Below are positions 24,162-33,294 of a stretch of DNA of 64,000 nt, in pieces. Below the pieces are notes generated by a model. The model worked only from the letters and a program-made list of their open reading frames with translations. It had not been told where the DNA came from and ran no database searches. Position numbers and translations under genes: made by a program. Within the stretch, counting starts at the first letter, position 1. Each line of letters begins with the position of its first letter. Source of the stretch: Halorubrum sp. DM2 (GTDB lineage Archaea > Halobacteriota > Halobacteria > Halobacteriales > Haloferacaceae); assembly GCF_901686465.1 (NCBI RefSeq), contig NZ_LR594487.1:2521149-2585148 (forward strand), read 5' to 3'.

Positions 24162-25541
24162 TCAGTCGTCGCGTTCCACGTCCATCCCGAGATCGGTCAC
24201 CGCGTCGAAGAAGCCGGGGAACGAGATGTCGACGTGTTCGGCACCGCGGATCGTCGTGGTCCCGTCGGCGGCGAGCGCGGCGACCGCGAGCGCCATCACG
24301 ATCCGGTGGTCGGCCCGGCCGTCGACGGTCGCCCCGCGGAGATCGCTCTCGGAGCCGTGGACCGTGAGGACGTCCTCCTCCTCGGTCGTCTCCGCGCCGA
24401 GTTCGCCCAGTTCCTCGGCCATCGCGGACACCCGGTCGGTCTCCTTGTAGCGGACGTGTTCGCAGTTCTCGATGCGCGTGTCGCCGTCGGCGACCGCGCC
24501 GAGCGCGGCGATCGTCGGGAGGAGGTCCGGCGTGTCGCCCACGTCGACGGTGACGCCGGAGAGGGCGGCGCGCTCGACCGCGATCTCGCCCGCCTCGCGG
24601 TCCCAGTCGACGGCCGCGCCCATCTCCTCGACGATCTCGACGATCGCGGCGTCGCCCTGCGCGCTCGGTCGCGCGCCCTCGATCCGGACCGTCTCGCCGG
24701 GCGCGGCCGCCACGGCTCCCGCCCCGAGCAGGTACGATATCGAGGAGAAGTCGCCGGGGACAGCGTAGCTGCCGCCCGCCGGATCGTACGTCTGCCCGCC
24801 CGGGATCGAGAAGCCGGCGGCACCCGCGGCGCTGTCGAGGGGGTCGCCCGCCTCGTCGAGCGGGATCGCCTCGACGCCGAAGTCGGCGAGCAGTTCGAGC
24901 GTGATGTCGACGTACGGGGCCGACTTCAGCGCCGTCGTGAGGTCGACCTCGATCCCCTCGTCGGTGACGGCCCCGGCCATGAGCAGGGCGGTGACGTACT
25001 GCGAGGAGACGTCGCCCGGGATCGCGACCTCGCCGCCCGCGAGGGGGCCGGCGACGACGAGCGGGGCCCGCCCGTTTCCGCGGGTCGACTCCGCGCGCAC
25101 GCCGAGGTCGGCGAGCGCGTCGAGGAGGGGCCCCTGCGGTCGGGAGCGGAGCGAGCCGTCGCCGGTGAGGACGGTGGTGCCGTCCGCGAGCGCGGCCGCG
25201 GCGGTGACGAGCCGCATCGTCGTCCCCGAGTTCGCGCAGTCGATCACGTCGTCGGGGACGCCGGGGCGGCCGCCGAACCCCTCGACAGCGAGCGCGTCGG
25301 CGTCGTCGAGGTCGAGTACCCCGTCGCCCTCCTTTCCGTCTGCCTCCCCCGCCGGCGCGACCGACCCGCCGAACGCGCTCACGGCGCGCGCCGTGGCCCG
25401 CGTGTCCGCGGAGATCAGCGGCGACTCGACGGTCGCGCCCTCGCTGTAGCCGGCCGCGAGCAGCGCGCGGTGAGTGTAGCTCTTCGACGGCGGCGCGCGG
25501 GCGGTCCCTCGGAGCTCCGAGCGCGTGACGTGGACATCCAT
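24162..25541 (-). CDS. aroA: 3-Phosphoshikimate 1-carboxyvinyltransferase (EPSP synthase)
   Basis: A 459-residue enzyme of the shikimate pathway joining phosphoenolpyruvate to shikimate-3-phosphate. Family signatures: N-terminal [15 protein letters not shown] with the PEP-binding Lys, [35 protein letters not shown], and C-terminal [20 protein letters not shown]. The two-domain inside-out alpha/beta barrel length is normal, with a small acidic insertion near residue 66 (EADGKEGDG). The gene is single; its 3' end abuts the dispersed element. The start ATG at 25541 gives [12 protein letters not shown], as in other archaeal AroA proteins. Confidence 0.95.
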   Translation of the reverse strand: MDVHVTRSELRGTARAPPSKSYTHRALLAAGYSEGATVESPLISADTRATARAVSAFGGSVAPAGEADGKEGDGVLDLDDADALAVEGFGGRPGVPDDVIDCANSGTTMRLVTAAAALADGTTVLTGDGSLRSRPQGPLLDALADLGVRAESTRGNGRAPLVVAGPLAGGEVAIPGDVSSQYVTALLMAGAVTDEGIEVDLTTALKSAPYVDITLELLADFGVEAIPLDEAGDPLDSAAGAAGFSIPGGQTYDPAGGSYAVPGDFSSISYLLGAGAVAAAPGETVRIEGARPSAQGDAAIVEIVEEMGAAVDWDREAGEIAVERAALSGVTVDVGDTPDLLPTIAALGAVADGDTRIENCEHVRYKETDRVSAMAEELGELGAETTEEEDVLTVHGSESDLRGATVDGRADHRIVMALAVAALAADGTTTIRGAEHVDISFPGFFDAVTDLGMDVERDD

Positions 25542-25645
25542 ACGTCCCCTGCCGCCCGCGGCGACAAGTCGGTACCGACCGCGGCACGATTGCGACCGGC
25601 CGGCGTCGAAATCCCAACTGGGTCGACGCGGCCTCGCGGCACACC

Positions 25646-25654
25646 CTTTATACC
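25646..25654 (+). promoter_or_regulatory. TATA box of the MBF1 gene
   Basis: CTTTATACC is centred about 27 nt before the ATG at 25677, and no ribosome-binding site precedes the ATG, so the transcript is probably leaderless. Confidence 0.65.
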
Positions 25655-25676
25655 ACCGGGAGCGTTAGCGTCGCGT

Positions 25677-26210
25677 ATGCCCCAGTGTGAGATGTGCGGC
25701 ACCGAGGAGGCCTCGCTGACGACGACGAAGGTCGAGGGTGCCGAACTAGAGCTTTGTAGCTCGTGTACGGACTTCGGGACCGAGGTCCGCGACGAGTCGA
25801 CGAGCTCCGGCGGCGGCAAGTACTCCACCAGCTCCAGCACCGGGAAGTCGTCCTCGTCGTCCGGGTCGTCCGGCTCCTCCGGCTCCGGCTCCTCGGGCGG
25901 CTCGACGCGCCCCCGCGACATGTTCGACGACATGGACGAGATCGCGACCGACTACGACGAGGTGATCCGTGACGCGCGAGAGTCGCGCGGGCTGAGTCAG
26001 GAGGAGCTGGCGGACCAGCTCAACGAGAAGGCGAGCCTCATCCGCAAGCTCGAACGCGGCGACACGCTCCCGACCGACGAGGTCCAGCGCAAGCTCGAAC
26101 GCGCGCTCGACGTCTCGCTCGTCGAGGGCCAGTCGGCCGACGACGCCGACTGGGAGACCGACGACCCGGGGACGATGACCCTCGGCGACGTCGTCAAGCG
26201 GAAGGACTGA
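25677..26210 (+). CDS. Multiprotein bridging factor MBF1
   Basis: A 177-residue archaeal transcription cofactor. The N-terminus is a zinc ribbon (CEMCGTEE and CSSCTDFG), a Ser/Gly-rich flexible linker spans about residues 43-81, and a Cro-type helix-turn-helix covers about 98-155 (ARESRGLSQEELADQLNEKASLIRKLERG). The last part, DPGTMTLGDVVKRKD, is the conserved C-terminal motif. In eukaryotes MBF1 links activators to TBP; in archaea it contacts ribosomes as well, so its role is not settled. The serine-rich linker is longer than in many relatives. Monocistronic. Confidence 0.93.
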   Translation: MPQCEMCGTEEASLTTTKVEGAELELCSSCTDFGTEVRDESTSSGGGKYSTSSSTGKSSSSSGSSGSSGSGSSGGSTRPRDMFDDMDEIATDYDEVIRDARESRGLSQEELADQLNEKASLIRKLERGDTLPTDEVQRKLERALDVSLVEGQSADDADWETDDPGTMTLGDVVKRKD

Positions 26211-26274
26211 AACCGGTCGGGCCAAACGGGCCGGACTATCCGCGTCCCCTCTGATTCTCTCGATTCTCTCTCTC

Positions 26275-26685
26275 TCAGACGCGTCGACGGATTCCGACCA
26301 GCAGGACCGCGAGCAGTCCGAACGCGACGAGCGAGAGGTTCGGAATCGTGAGTCCGAACACCGGACTCCGCCACAGTACGGTCGCGCAGGGACCGCCGAC
26401 CGTACATTCCCCCACCGTCGCCTGAAGATACGAGTGGTACGCGGCGAGGCTCAGCCCGATCGCCACGAGCGGCAGCGCGGTCCGCGAGACCGCCGGCCGC
26501 TCCTCGACGGCCGCGACGCCGAGGACGACGACGAGCGGGTACATCGCGATCCGCTGGTACCAGCAGAGGTCGCAGGGCGTGAGCCCGAGCCCGAAGCTGA
26601 ACCAGAGGCTCCCCGCGGTCGCGACCGTCGCGACGGCCGTCGCGGCCGACAGCCACGCGGTCGCCGCCGAGCGCCGGCCCGTCAC
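26275..26685 (-). CDS. DsbB-type disulfide oxidoreductase
   Basis: A 136-residue four-helix membrane protein. It carries the DsbB signature: helix ending LGLTPCDLCWYQRIAMYPLV with the redox CxxC, and a second Cys pair in VGECTVGGPCATVLW. DsbB hands electrons from an exported thiol oxidase to quinones; no DsbA lies beside it here. The GTG at 26685 overlaps the stop of the upstream gene as GTGA, which fixes the start and shows translational coupling to the DICT-domain gene. Confidence 0.88.
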   Translation of the reverse strand: MTGRRSAATAWLSAATAVATVATAGSLWFSFGLGLTPCDLCWYQRIAMYPLVVVLGVAAVEERPAVSRTALPLVAIGLSLAAYHSYLQATVGECTVGGPCATVLWRSPVFGLTIPNLSLVAFGLLAVLLVGIRRRV

Positions 26686-27461
26686 ACCGTCGCGCCGCCG
26701 TCGTCCGTCTGCTCCGATCCGCCGTAGCGCTCGGTCAGGTAGTCGATGATGTAATCGACCGTCTCGGGGTCGTAGCTCCAGAACCCGTAGAACTCGCCCG
26801 GGGCGCGCTCCTCGGCGAGCAGCGCGCACTTCGCCTCGTCGTACCCGCCGCCGTCGTACGCGACGAACCACGTCTCCCGTATCTCGGCGGTCTCGCCGAC
26901 GTGGACGGTGTAGTGATCCACGTCGGGCGCGTCGCCCTCGTTCGCGGCGTACGCGTGGACGTCGAGCCGCTCCTTCTCGCCGAGCAGGGCGTAGGTGTCC
27001 GCCTCGCCGGTGAGCACGTCGAGCGTCTGGAACCCGGCGTGGAGTTCCCCGTCGCCGACCCGCCACGCGCGGTCCTCGATCTCTCGTGACGCGGCGACCA
27101 TGTCCTCGCGGGAGTAGGAGGTGAACATCGTCTCGTCGAGGTGATCCAACACCGGCTTTCCGACGCGGCCGGCCGTCCCACCCTCGCCCGTCGGCTCGCC
27201 GCTTTCGTCACCCGCCTCTCCGTCCTCGTCCCCGCTCGGCCGCGGTAGCAGCTCGTCGACGGTCACGGCCGTGACGAACTCGCCGTCCCGCGCTAACACG
27301 GCGAACGCCTCCGGGCCGGAGGCCGTCTGGTCGTCGACGATCCGGACGTTGCGGTCGGCGAAGTACTCCCGAAGCTCGTCCGTAACCGCCGGATCGGCGT
27401 TGAACACGGTCAGCGTGGCCTCGTGAGCTTCCACGCCCGCGATGAGCTCGATGAGAGACAT
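26682..27461 (-). CDS. DICT-domain sensory protein
   Basis: A 259-residue soluble protein with the DICT sensor fold as its only recognisable domain: MSLIELIAGVEAHEATLTVF at the N-terminus, the core LLARDGEFVTAVTVDELL-like segment around residue 60-75, then, after an acidic insertion (about 75-98), LDHLDETMFTSYSREDMVAA and HAGFQTLDVLTG. In bacteria DICT domains sit beside diguanylate cyclases and histidine kinases; haloarchaeal stand-alone forms have unknown signals. The last 60 residues (ETWFVAYDGGGYDEAKCALL) are a typical haloarchaeal extension. It is the first gene of a coupled pair with dsbB, so a redox link is possible. Confidence 0.82.
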   Translation of the reverse strand: MSLIELIAGVEAHEATLTVFNADPAVTDELREYFADRNVRIVDDQTASGPEAFAVLARDGEFVTAVTVDELLPRPSGDEDGEAGDESGEPTGEGGTAGRVGKPVLDHLDETMFTSYSREDMVAASREIEDRAWRVGDGELHAGFQTLDVLTGEADTYALLGEKERLDVHAYAANEGDAPDVDHYTVHVGETAEIRETWFVAYDGGGYDEAKCALLAEERAPGEFYGFWSYDPETVDYIIDYLTERYGGSEQTDDGGATV

Positions 27462-27537
27462 TTCTTGTCGGACCCACAACAGCGGGGTATAAGGTCGTTT
27501 CTGCTCTCCCGGGTCGAGAGTGCCCTCGGTTTCGAGG

Positions 27538-27575
27538 CTCTCGACGGTCCATCGAAACTCTCGACGGTCCATCGA
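27538..27575. repeat. 18-bp direct repeat upstream of tpiA
   Basis: CTCTCGACGGTCCATCGA occurs at 27538-27555 and again at 27558-27575, a 20-bp period. It lies between the divergent DICT and tpiA genes, about 50-90 nt before the tpiA start and just upstream of its TATA-like box, a sensible place for a regulator bound on two successive helical turns. Confidence 0.75.
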
Positions 27576-27596
27576 GGGAGCGCCGCAAAGCATGAA

Positions 27597-27603
27597 CCTA
27601 TTT
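27597..27603 (+). promoter_or_regulatory. TATA-like box of tpiA
   Basis: CCTATTT lies 25-31 nt before the ATG at 27628, with no ribosome-binding site between, as in a leaderless promoter. Confidence 0.5.
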
Positions 27604-27627
27604 GCGCCGCGCCCCCCGAGTAAGCGT

Positions 27628-28272
27628 ATGTTCATTCTGGTGAACCTCAAGGCGTACCCGTGCGATCCGATCGAGGTAGCAACCGCGGCCCGCGACGTCG
27701 CCGAGGCGTCCGGCGCGCGGATCGCGGTCTCGCCGCAGGCGGCCGACATCGCTCGCGTCGCCGACACCGGCGTCGAGACGTGGGCGCAACACGTCTCGCC
27801 GAACGCGCACGGCTCGCACACCGGGTCGACGCTCGCGGAGGCCGTCGCCGACAACGGCGCGGAGGGGACGCTCATCAACCACTCCGAGAACCGCCTGAAG
27901 CTCGCGGATATCGACGGCTCCGTCCGTGCGGCCGAGCGCGGTGACCTCGAGACGATCGTCTGCGCGAACAACCCGGCGCAGGTCGGTGCCGCCGCCGCGC
28001 TCGGTCCCGACGCGGTCGCGGTCGAGCCGCCCGAACTCATCGGCGGCGACGTCTCCGTCGCCACCGCCGACCCGGGGATCGTCGAGGACGCGGTCGCGGC
28101 CGCCGAGGCCGTCGACCCCGCGGTCGACGTGTTCTGCGGGGCCGGCGTCTCGACCGGCGAGGACGTCGCCACCGCCGGCGACCTCGGGGCCGCCGGCGTC
28201 CTGCTCGCCTCCGGCGTCGCGAAGGCCGACGACCCGGAATCCGTCCTCGAAGACCTCGTCAGCGGGATCTGA
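27628..28272 (+). CDS. tpiA: Triosephosphate isomerase
   Basis: A 214-residue TIM-barrel enzyme interconverting dihydroxyacetone phosphate and glyceraldehyde-3-phosphate. It is of the short archaeal type (about 215-225 residues against 250 in bacteria). Catalytic residues are visible: Lys8 in VNLKAYP, His in TLINHSENR and Glu in [11 protein letters not shown]; the phosphate loop is [13 protein letters not shown]. The ATG follows a TATA-like box at 25-31 nt and a pair of 18-bp repeats that may control it. The dnaK gene follows after about 200 nt with its own promoter. Confidence 0.96.
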   Translation: MFILVNLKAYPCDPIEVATAARDVAEASGARIAVSPQAADIARVADTGVETWAQHVSPNAHGSHTGSTLAEAVADNGAEGTLINHSENRLKLADIDGSVRAAERGDLETIVCANNPAQVGAAAALGPDAVAVEPPELIGGDVSVATADPGIVEDAVAAAEAVDPAVDVFCGAGVSTGEDVATAGDLGAAGVLLASGVAKADDPESVLEDLVSGI

Positions 28273-28353
28273 GGTCGGGTCGGGGGCGGACCCGGAGCCC
28301 GCCCGATCCCCGGTCACGGTCGAGGTCGAGCCGCCGCTGCGTTTGCGGATCTG

Positions 28354-28382
28354 TATAAAGACATCGATGTGAGCGACTCACA
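28354..28382 (+). promoter_or_regulatory. TATA box plus palindrome upstream of dnaK
   Basis: TATAAA at 28354-28359 is followed by a perfect 6-bp inverted repeat with a 3-nt spacer, TGTGAGCGACTCACA (28368-28382). A second TATA-like element (CTTTAA, about 28449) lies about 30 nt before the dnaK ATG. The palindrome covers the region where transcription from the upstream box would start, so it could be an operator for a heat-shock repressor. Confidence 0.5.
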
Positions 28383-28480
28383 CGATCGGGAAATCGCACG
28401 ACGGCAGCGGTATCCTTCTCCCGCCGAAATGGCGGCGTCTAGTAACCTTTAACCGAAACAAGCCGCTATCTGTGACCAAG

Positions 28481-30394
28481 ATGGCGAGCAACAAAATTCT
28501 CGGTATCGACCTCGGTACCACCAACTCCGCGTTCGCGGTGATGGAAGGCGACGAGCCGGAGATCATCGCGAACGCCGAGGGCGACCGGACGACGCCCTCG
28601 GTCGTCGCGTTCGCTGACGACGACGAGCGCCTCGTCGGCAAGCCGGCGAAGAATCAGGCCGTCCAGAACCCCGACCGCACGATCCAGTCGATCAAGCGGC
28701 ACATGGGCGAGGACGGCTACACCGTCGAGATCGGCGACGAGGAGTACACGCCCGAGCAGGTCTCGGCGATGATCCTCCAGAAGATCAAACGCGACGCCGA
28801 GGAGTACCTGGGCGACGACGTCGAGAAGGCGGTCATCACCGTCCCCGCGTACTTCAACGACAAGCAGCGGCAGGCGACAAAAGACGCCGGTGAGATCGCC
28901 GGCTTCGAGGTCGAGCGCATCGTCAACGAGCCGACCGCGGCGTCCATGGCGTACGGCCTCGACGACGAGTCCGACCAGACCGTCCTCGTGTACGATCTCG
29001 GCGGCGGCACGTTCGACGTGTCGGTCCTCGATCTCGGCGGCGGCGTCTACGAGGTTGTCGCCACGAACGGGGACAACGACCTCGGCGGCGACGACTGGGA
29101 CGAGGCGCTCATCGACCACCTCGCCGACGAGTTCAAAAACGACCACGGGATCGACCTCCGCGACGACCGGCAGGCGCTCCAGCGCCTGAAGGACGCCGCC
29201 GAGGAGGCGAAGATCGAGCTGTCGAACAAGAAGGAGACGACCGTCAACCTCCCCTTCATCACCGCGACCGACAGCGGTCCGGTCCACCTCGAAGACTCCG
29301 TCACCCGCGCGACGTTCGAGAACCTCACCTCGGACCTCATCGAGCGCACCGTCGAGCCGACCGAACAGGCGCTCTCGGACGCCGGCTACTCGAAGTCGGA
29401 CATCGACGAGGTCATCCTCGTCGGTGGCTCCACCCGGATGCCGCAGGTTCAAGAGAAGGTCGAGGAGCTGGTCGGGCAGGAGCCGAAGAAGAACGTCAAC
29501 CCCGACGAGGCGGTCGCGCTCGGCGCGGCGGTCCAGGGCGGCGTGCTCTCCGGCGACGTCGACGACATCGTCCTGCTGGACGTGACGCCGCTCTCGCTCG
29601 GCATCGAGGTGAAGGGCGGGCTCTTCGAGCGGCTCATCGAGAAGAACACCACCATCCCGACAGAGGAGTCGAAGGTGTTCACCACGGCCGCGGACAACCA
29701 GACCTCAGTCAACGTCCGCGTCTTCCAGGGCGAACGCGAGATCGCCGAGGAGAACGAGCTCCTCGGCGCGTTCCAGCTCTCCGGCATCCCGCCGGCTCCC
29801 GCCGGAACGCCCCAGATCGAGGTCTCGTTCAACATCGACGAGAACGGCATCGTCAACGTTGAGGCCGAGGATCAGGGCTCCGGTAACGCCGAGTCGATCA
29901 CCATCGAGGGCGGCGTCGGCCTCTCCGACGAGGAGATCGAGGAGATGCAAGAGGAGGCCGAGAAGCACAAGGAAGAGGACGAGGCCCGCCGCGAGCGGAT
30001 CGAGGCTCGGAACGAGGCCGAGACGACGATCCAGCGCGCGGAGACCCTCCTCGAAGAGAACGAGGAGGAGCTCGACGACGACGAGCTCGTCGCGGACATC
30101 GAGGCGGCCATCGAGGACGTCGAGGACGTGCTCGAAGACGAGGACGCCGACACCGACGAGATCGAGTCCGCCACCGAGGCGCTCACCGAGGAGCTTCAGG
30201 AGATCGGCAAGCAGATGTACGAGGGACAGGCCGCGCAGGCCGGTCCGGGCGGCGCTGGCGGCGCTGGTCCCGGCGGTATGGGCGGCATGGGCGGTGCCGG
30301 CGGCCCCGGCGGCGCGGCGGGCCCCGATGCCGACGCGGACGACGAGGAGTACGTCGACGCCGACTTCGAAGACGTGGACGACGACGAGGAGTAG
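28481..30394 (+). CDS. dnaK: Chaperone DnaK (Hsp70)
   Basis: A 637-residue Hsp70. The ATPase domain opens with [16 protein letters not shown] and contains [17 protein letters not shown] and the hinge-side motif [15 protein letters not shown]. The substrate domain starts after the linker ([14 protein letters not shown]) and ends in a long acidic helical lid and a Gly/Met-rich tail ([16 protein letters not shown]) with the terminal acidic motif. It binds exposed hydrophobic segments of unfolded proteins with ATP cycling by DnaJ and GrpE. The ATG at 28481 is taken over a GTG 9 nt upstream because haloarchaeal DnaK starts MASNKILG. Followed by dnaJ after 82 nt; no grpE is adjacent. Confidence 0.97.
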   Translation: MASNKILGIDLGTTNSAFAVMEGDEPEIIANAEGDRTTPSVVAFADDDERLVGKPAKNQAVQNPDRTIQSIKRHMGEDGYTVEIGDEEYTPEQVSAMILQKIKRDAEEYLGDDVEKAVITVPAYFNDKQRQATKDAGEIAGFEVERIVNEPTAASMAYGLDDESDQTVLVYDLGGGTFDVSVLDLGGGVYEVVATNGDNDLGGDDWDEALIDHLADEFKNDHGIDLRDDRQALQRLKDAAEEAKIELSNKKETTVNLPFITATDSGPVHLEDSVTRATFENLTSDLIERTVEPTEQALSDAGYSKSDIDEVILVGGSTRMPQVQEKVEELVGQEPKKNVNPDEAVALGAAVQGGVLSGDVDDIVLLDVTPLSLGIEVKGGLFERLIEKNTTIPTEESKVFTTAADNQTSVNVRVFQGEREIAEENELLGAFQLSGIPPAPAGTPQIEVSFNIDENGIVNVEAEDQGSGNAESITIEGGVGLSDEEIEEMQEEAEKHKEEDEARRERIEARNEAETTIQRAETLLEENEEELDDDELVADIEAAIEDVEDVLEDEDADTDEIESATEALTEELQEIGKQMYEGQAAQAGPGGAGGAGPGGMGGMGGAGGPGGAAGPDADADDEEYVDADFEDVDDDEE

Positions 30395-30476
30395 CTTCCC
30401 CCGATCCGATTTTCGACGCCTCGACCCCGCCGCTTAACTCGACCGGGCGATCAACACCACTCAACCAACGAAACGC

Positions 30477-31646
30477 ATGAGCGAAGATTTCTACGACGTC
30501 CTCGGCGTGTCGCGGGACGCCAGCGAGGAGGAGATCAAGAAGGCGTACCGCAAGCAGGCCGCCGAACACCACCCCGACGTCAGCGACGACGAGAACGCCG
30601 AGGAGCGGTTCAAGAAGATCCAGAAGGCCAAGGAGGTGCTCACCGACGACCAGAAGCGCCAGCAGTACGACCAGATGGGTCACGACCGCTTCACCGAGGC
30701 CGACAAGCGCGGCGCGACCGGGGGCGGCGGTCCCGGCGGCGCGGGCGGTCCCTTCGGCGGTGCCGGCGGTGCCGGCGGCGCTGGCGGGTTCGAGGACATC
30801 TTCAATCAGTTCTTCGGCGGCGGTGGCGGTCGCGGACGGGGTGGCGGCGGGGGCGGCAACCGGCCGCGGCAGGGCCGCGACCTCAAGACCGGGCTGACGA
30901 TCGACCTCGAAGAGGCGTTCGAGGGCGCAACGAAGGAGGTCACGCTCACGCGGCCGACCGAGTGCGCCACCTGCGACGGCGCGGGCCACCCGCCCGACGC
31001 CGACGTGGAGACCTGTCCGCAGTGTAACGGGCGCGGACAGGTCCAGCAGGTCCAGCAGACGCCGCTCGGGCGCGTCCAGCAGACTTCGACGTGTCCCCGC
31101 TGTGAGGGCGAGGGCGAACTGTACAGCGAGGACTGCGGCGACTGCGGCGGCGACGGCGTCGTCCGCGAGGAGGCGACGCTCTCGGTCGAGATCCCGGCGG
31201 GCATCCGCTCGGGACAGAGCCTCCGCATGGAGCGCGAGGGCGCGCCCGGCGAGAACGGCGGCCCGAAGGGCGACCTGCTGATCGAGGTCGATGTCGACGT
31301 CGGCGAGCGGTTCGAACGCGACGGCGACGACCTCCGCGTCAACGAAGCGGTCTCCTTCCCGCAGGCCGTCTTCGGTGACACCGTCGAGGTTGAGACGGTC
31401 GACGGCACCGTCGAAATGGACGTCCCCGCCGGCACGCAGAGCGGCGAGACGTTCCGGCTTCAGGGGAAGGGGATGCCCCGGCTCCGTCGTCGCGGGCGGG
31501 GGGACCTCTACGTCCAAGTCGCGGTCGTCGTCCCCGAGTCGCTCAACGACGACCAGCGTGAGGCGCTGGAGGCGTTCGCCGAGGCCGGCGGCGAGGACAT
31601 CGACGTCGGCGGCGGCTTCTTCGAGAAGCTGAAGAGCTCGTTCTGA
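30477..31646 (+). CDS. dnaJ: Co-chaperone DnaJ (Hsp40)
   Basis: A 389-residue type I Hsp40. The J-domain (residues about 4-70) contains the HPD tripeptide ([10 protein letters not shown]). A Gly/Phe-rich linker spans about 80-140 and is extended by a glycine run. The four zinc motifs are complete: [24 protein letters not shown] and CGDCGGDG. The C-terminal substrate domain follows ([16 protein letters not shown]). DnaJ loads clients on DnaK and stimulates its ATPase. Gene spacing to dnaK is short and there is no strong TATA box between, so co-transcription is likely. Confidence 0.97.
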   Translation: MSEDFYDVLGVSRDASEEEIKKAYRKQAAEHHPDVSDDENAEERFKKIQKAKEVLTDDQKRQQYDQMGHDRFTEADKRGATGGGGPGGAGGPFGGAGGAGGAGGFEDIFNQFFGGGGGRGRGGGGGGNRPRQGRDLKTGLTIDLEEAFEGATKEVTLTRPTECATCDGAGHPPDADVETCPQCNGRGQVQQVQQTPLGRVQQTSTCPRCEGEGELYSEDCGDCGGDGVVREEATLSVEIPAGIRSGQSLRMEREGAPGENGGPKGDLLIEVDVDVGERFERDGDDLRVNEAVSFPQAVFGDTVEVETVDGTVEMDVPAGTQSGETFRLQGKGMPRLRRRGRGDLYVQVAVVVPESLNDDQREALEAFAEAGGEDIDVGGGFFEKLKSSF

Positions 31647-31724
31647 CGGTCCCGTCGGCATCGTCGGCTCCGGGACTCTTCCGCGTCCCGTATCTTTTCG
31701 TCGGTGGGCCCTCTCCGTCCGACC

Positions 31725-32045
31725 ATGGGCTACGACACGACCGCCTACGACGACGTCGAACCGCGCGCGCCCGGCATGTACTTCCTCCGTGACGCGCTCG
31801 ACTGCGAGAACCTCGGCGTCACCGTCGTCGAGGCCGACGACGGGTGGGAGGGGATGGAACACGACCACGCGGACGCCGACCACGAGGAGGTGTACGTGCT
31901 GCTCCACGGCGAGGCGACGCTCACGGTCGACGGCGACCCCGTCGACCTCGGTCCCGGCGACGCGGTGCGCGTCGACCCGGGGTCCACGCGCGACCTGGCC
32001 TTCTCCGCGGACGGCTCGAAGATGGTCATCGCCGGCGCGCCCTGA
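31725..32045 (+). CDS. Small cupin-domain protein
   Basis: A 106-residue single-domain cupin. The metal-binding motif 1 is present as EHDHADADHEEVYVLLHGEA and motif 2 as GPGDAVRVDPGSTRDLAF, giving a compact beta-barrel with His/Glu ligands. Such proteins act as small metal-dependent enzymes or ligand sensors; nothing in the sequence fixes the substrate. The ATG at 31725 is preferred to a GTG 21 nt upstream. Separate from dnaJ by about 78 nt; transcription unit unclear. Confidence 0.85.
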   Translation: MGYDTTAYDDVEPRAPGMYFLRDALDCENLGVTVVEADDGWEGMEHDHADADHEEVYVLLHGEATLTVDGDPVDLGPGDAVRVDPGSTRDLAFSADGSKMVIAGAP

Positions 32046-32133
32046 CCCGCGGCGACGGCGGCCCGCGGGTTCGGTCTCCCGACCTATCGCCCGACGCCGC
32101 AGCGTTAAGGCCGGCGCGCTCCGAGGTTCTCAC

Positions 32134-32895
32134 ATGGAACTCGTCGGCGACCTGCTCGCGCGCGACCGGCGCACCGGCGACACGGCGCTCGTCACGCCGG
32201 ACGGCCGGGAGCGGACCCACCACGACCTGATCACGAACGGCTACAAGGCGGCGAACGTGCTCCGATACCTCGGCGTCCGCGCGGGCGCGACCGTCGCCGT
32301 CGACCCGACGCCCGGGTTTCATACCACGCTCGCGTTCCTCGGTGCCGCGGCCGTCGGCGCGCCGGTGCGGTTCGACCCGGCGGCCGGAATCGAGGCCGGC
32401 GACCGCGTCGTGCTCGCGCCGGTCGCGACCGCGGCCGCCCTCGACCCGTCACCCGGAACGAACCTCGCCGCGTTCGGGGGACCGCCCGACCGCCCCAATA
32501 CCACGCACTGGGAGCAGGAGCTGTGGAGCGAGAACCCGGGGATGCCGCCAAGCGATGTCGATCCCGACGATGTCGCCGTCGCCGGGCCGCCCCGCGAGTT
32601 CACGCACGGCGACCTGTGTTCGATCGCGGAGACCGCCGTCGAGAGCGGAGAGATAGACGCGGAGACGCGAGTCGTCCTCCGCCGGCCGTTCTCCGATCCG
32701 CCGGCCGTCGCGGCCGGTCTCCTCGCCCCGCTCTCGGTCGGCGGGACCGCGGTGCTCGCCCCGCCGGAGGAAGGGGAAGAAACGGTCGACGGGACGGGCG
32801 ATCCCCGCGGCGACGTGGCGGTGGCTCCGAGCGACGCGGACGTGCCGGAGCCGCACCGGATCGACCCGGCGGAGTTCGCGTCGACGGCGGAGTGA
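32134..32895 (+). CDS. Truncated AMP-binding (acyl-CoA synthetase) family protein
   Basis: A 253-residue protein. The first 80 residues match the N-terminus of acyl/acetyl-CoA synthetases (ERTHHDLITNGYKAANVLRYLGVRAGATVAV, with the typical strand-helix-strand AFLGAAAVGAPVRFDP). The family's P-loop-like motif (SGTTGxPK) and the whole C-terminal half are missing; instead there is a weakly similar segment up to GGTAVLAPPEEGEE. The reading frame is clean, with haloarchaeal codon use, so it is probably a kept gene rather than a fresh fragment. It cannot activate fatty acids by itself. A binding or regulatory role is possible but not shown. Confidence 0.7.
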   Translation: MELVGDLLARDRRTGDTALVTPDGRERTHHDLITNGYKAANVLRYLGVRAGATVAVDPTPGFHTTLAFLGAAAVGAPVRFDPAAGIEAGDRVVLAPVATAAALDPSPGTNLAAFGGPPDRPNTTHWEQELWSENPGMPPSDVDPDDVAVAGPPREFTHGDLCSIAETAVESGEIDAETRVVLRRPFSDPPAVAAGLLAPLSVGGTAVLAPPEEGEETVDGTGDPRGDVAVAPSDADVPEPHRIDPAEFASTAE

Positions 32896-33294
32896 CGGCC
32901 GTTCGGAGTTGCGGTCGGTCTGTCCGACGCCGATGCGGCCGATTCGTCCCTTGGGCGGCCCGTCTTCCGGGGCGACTCGTCTCCCGGTGATCCGTCTCTC
33001 GGCCCTCGGTCTCCGCGATCCGTCGGGTCTCAATCGATCTTTTCCCAACTCCCCATCACTTCGGGGGCGGATCGAGGAGAGAGTAACACACACTCGACAG
33101 ATCCGTGATTTCAAGATTCGAACACACTTGTATTCCATAATGATTATTCATTTTCCCTCGTCGGGTTGTCGTTCCATGATTTGTAATTGCGCACATATTT
33201 GGTTGTATAAATCAAACTATGTCCAATAATACGTTCCAAACGCCACCCCCCAGCGTATCGTAACATATTATAGTAATCAGTTGTAGGATGTGGT
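32896..33294. other. Intergenic region with AT-rich promoter block
   Basis: About 400 nt without a gene. The first half has normal GC-rich composition and codes for nothing convincing. From about 33105 to 33294 the sequence is strikingly AT-rich for this genome, with ATGATTATTCATTTT, TTGTATAAATCAAACTATG and CATATTATAGTAATC. CATATTATA at 33264-33272 lies 23-31 nt before the ATG of the binding-protein gene and is the likely TATA box. The rest may bind regulators of the peptide importer operon. Confidence 0.7.

Noticed and set aside
23043..26210. A 1055-residue frame from inside arsA to MBF1
   Set aside because: It is antisense to arsA and aroA and crosses the repeat; only the last 177 residues (MBF1) look like a protein and have their own promoter.
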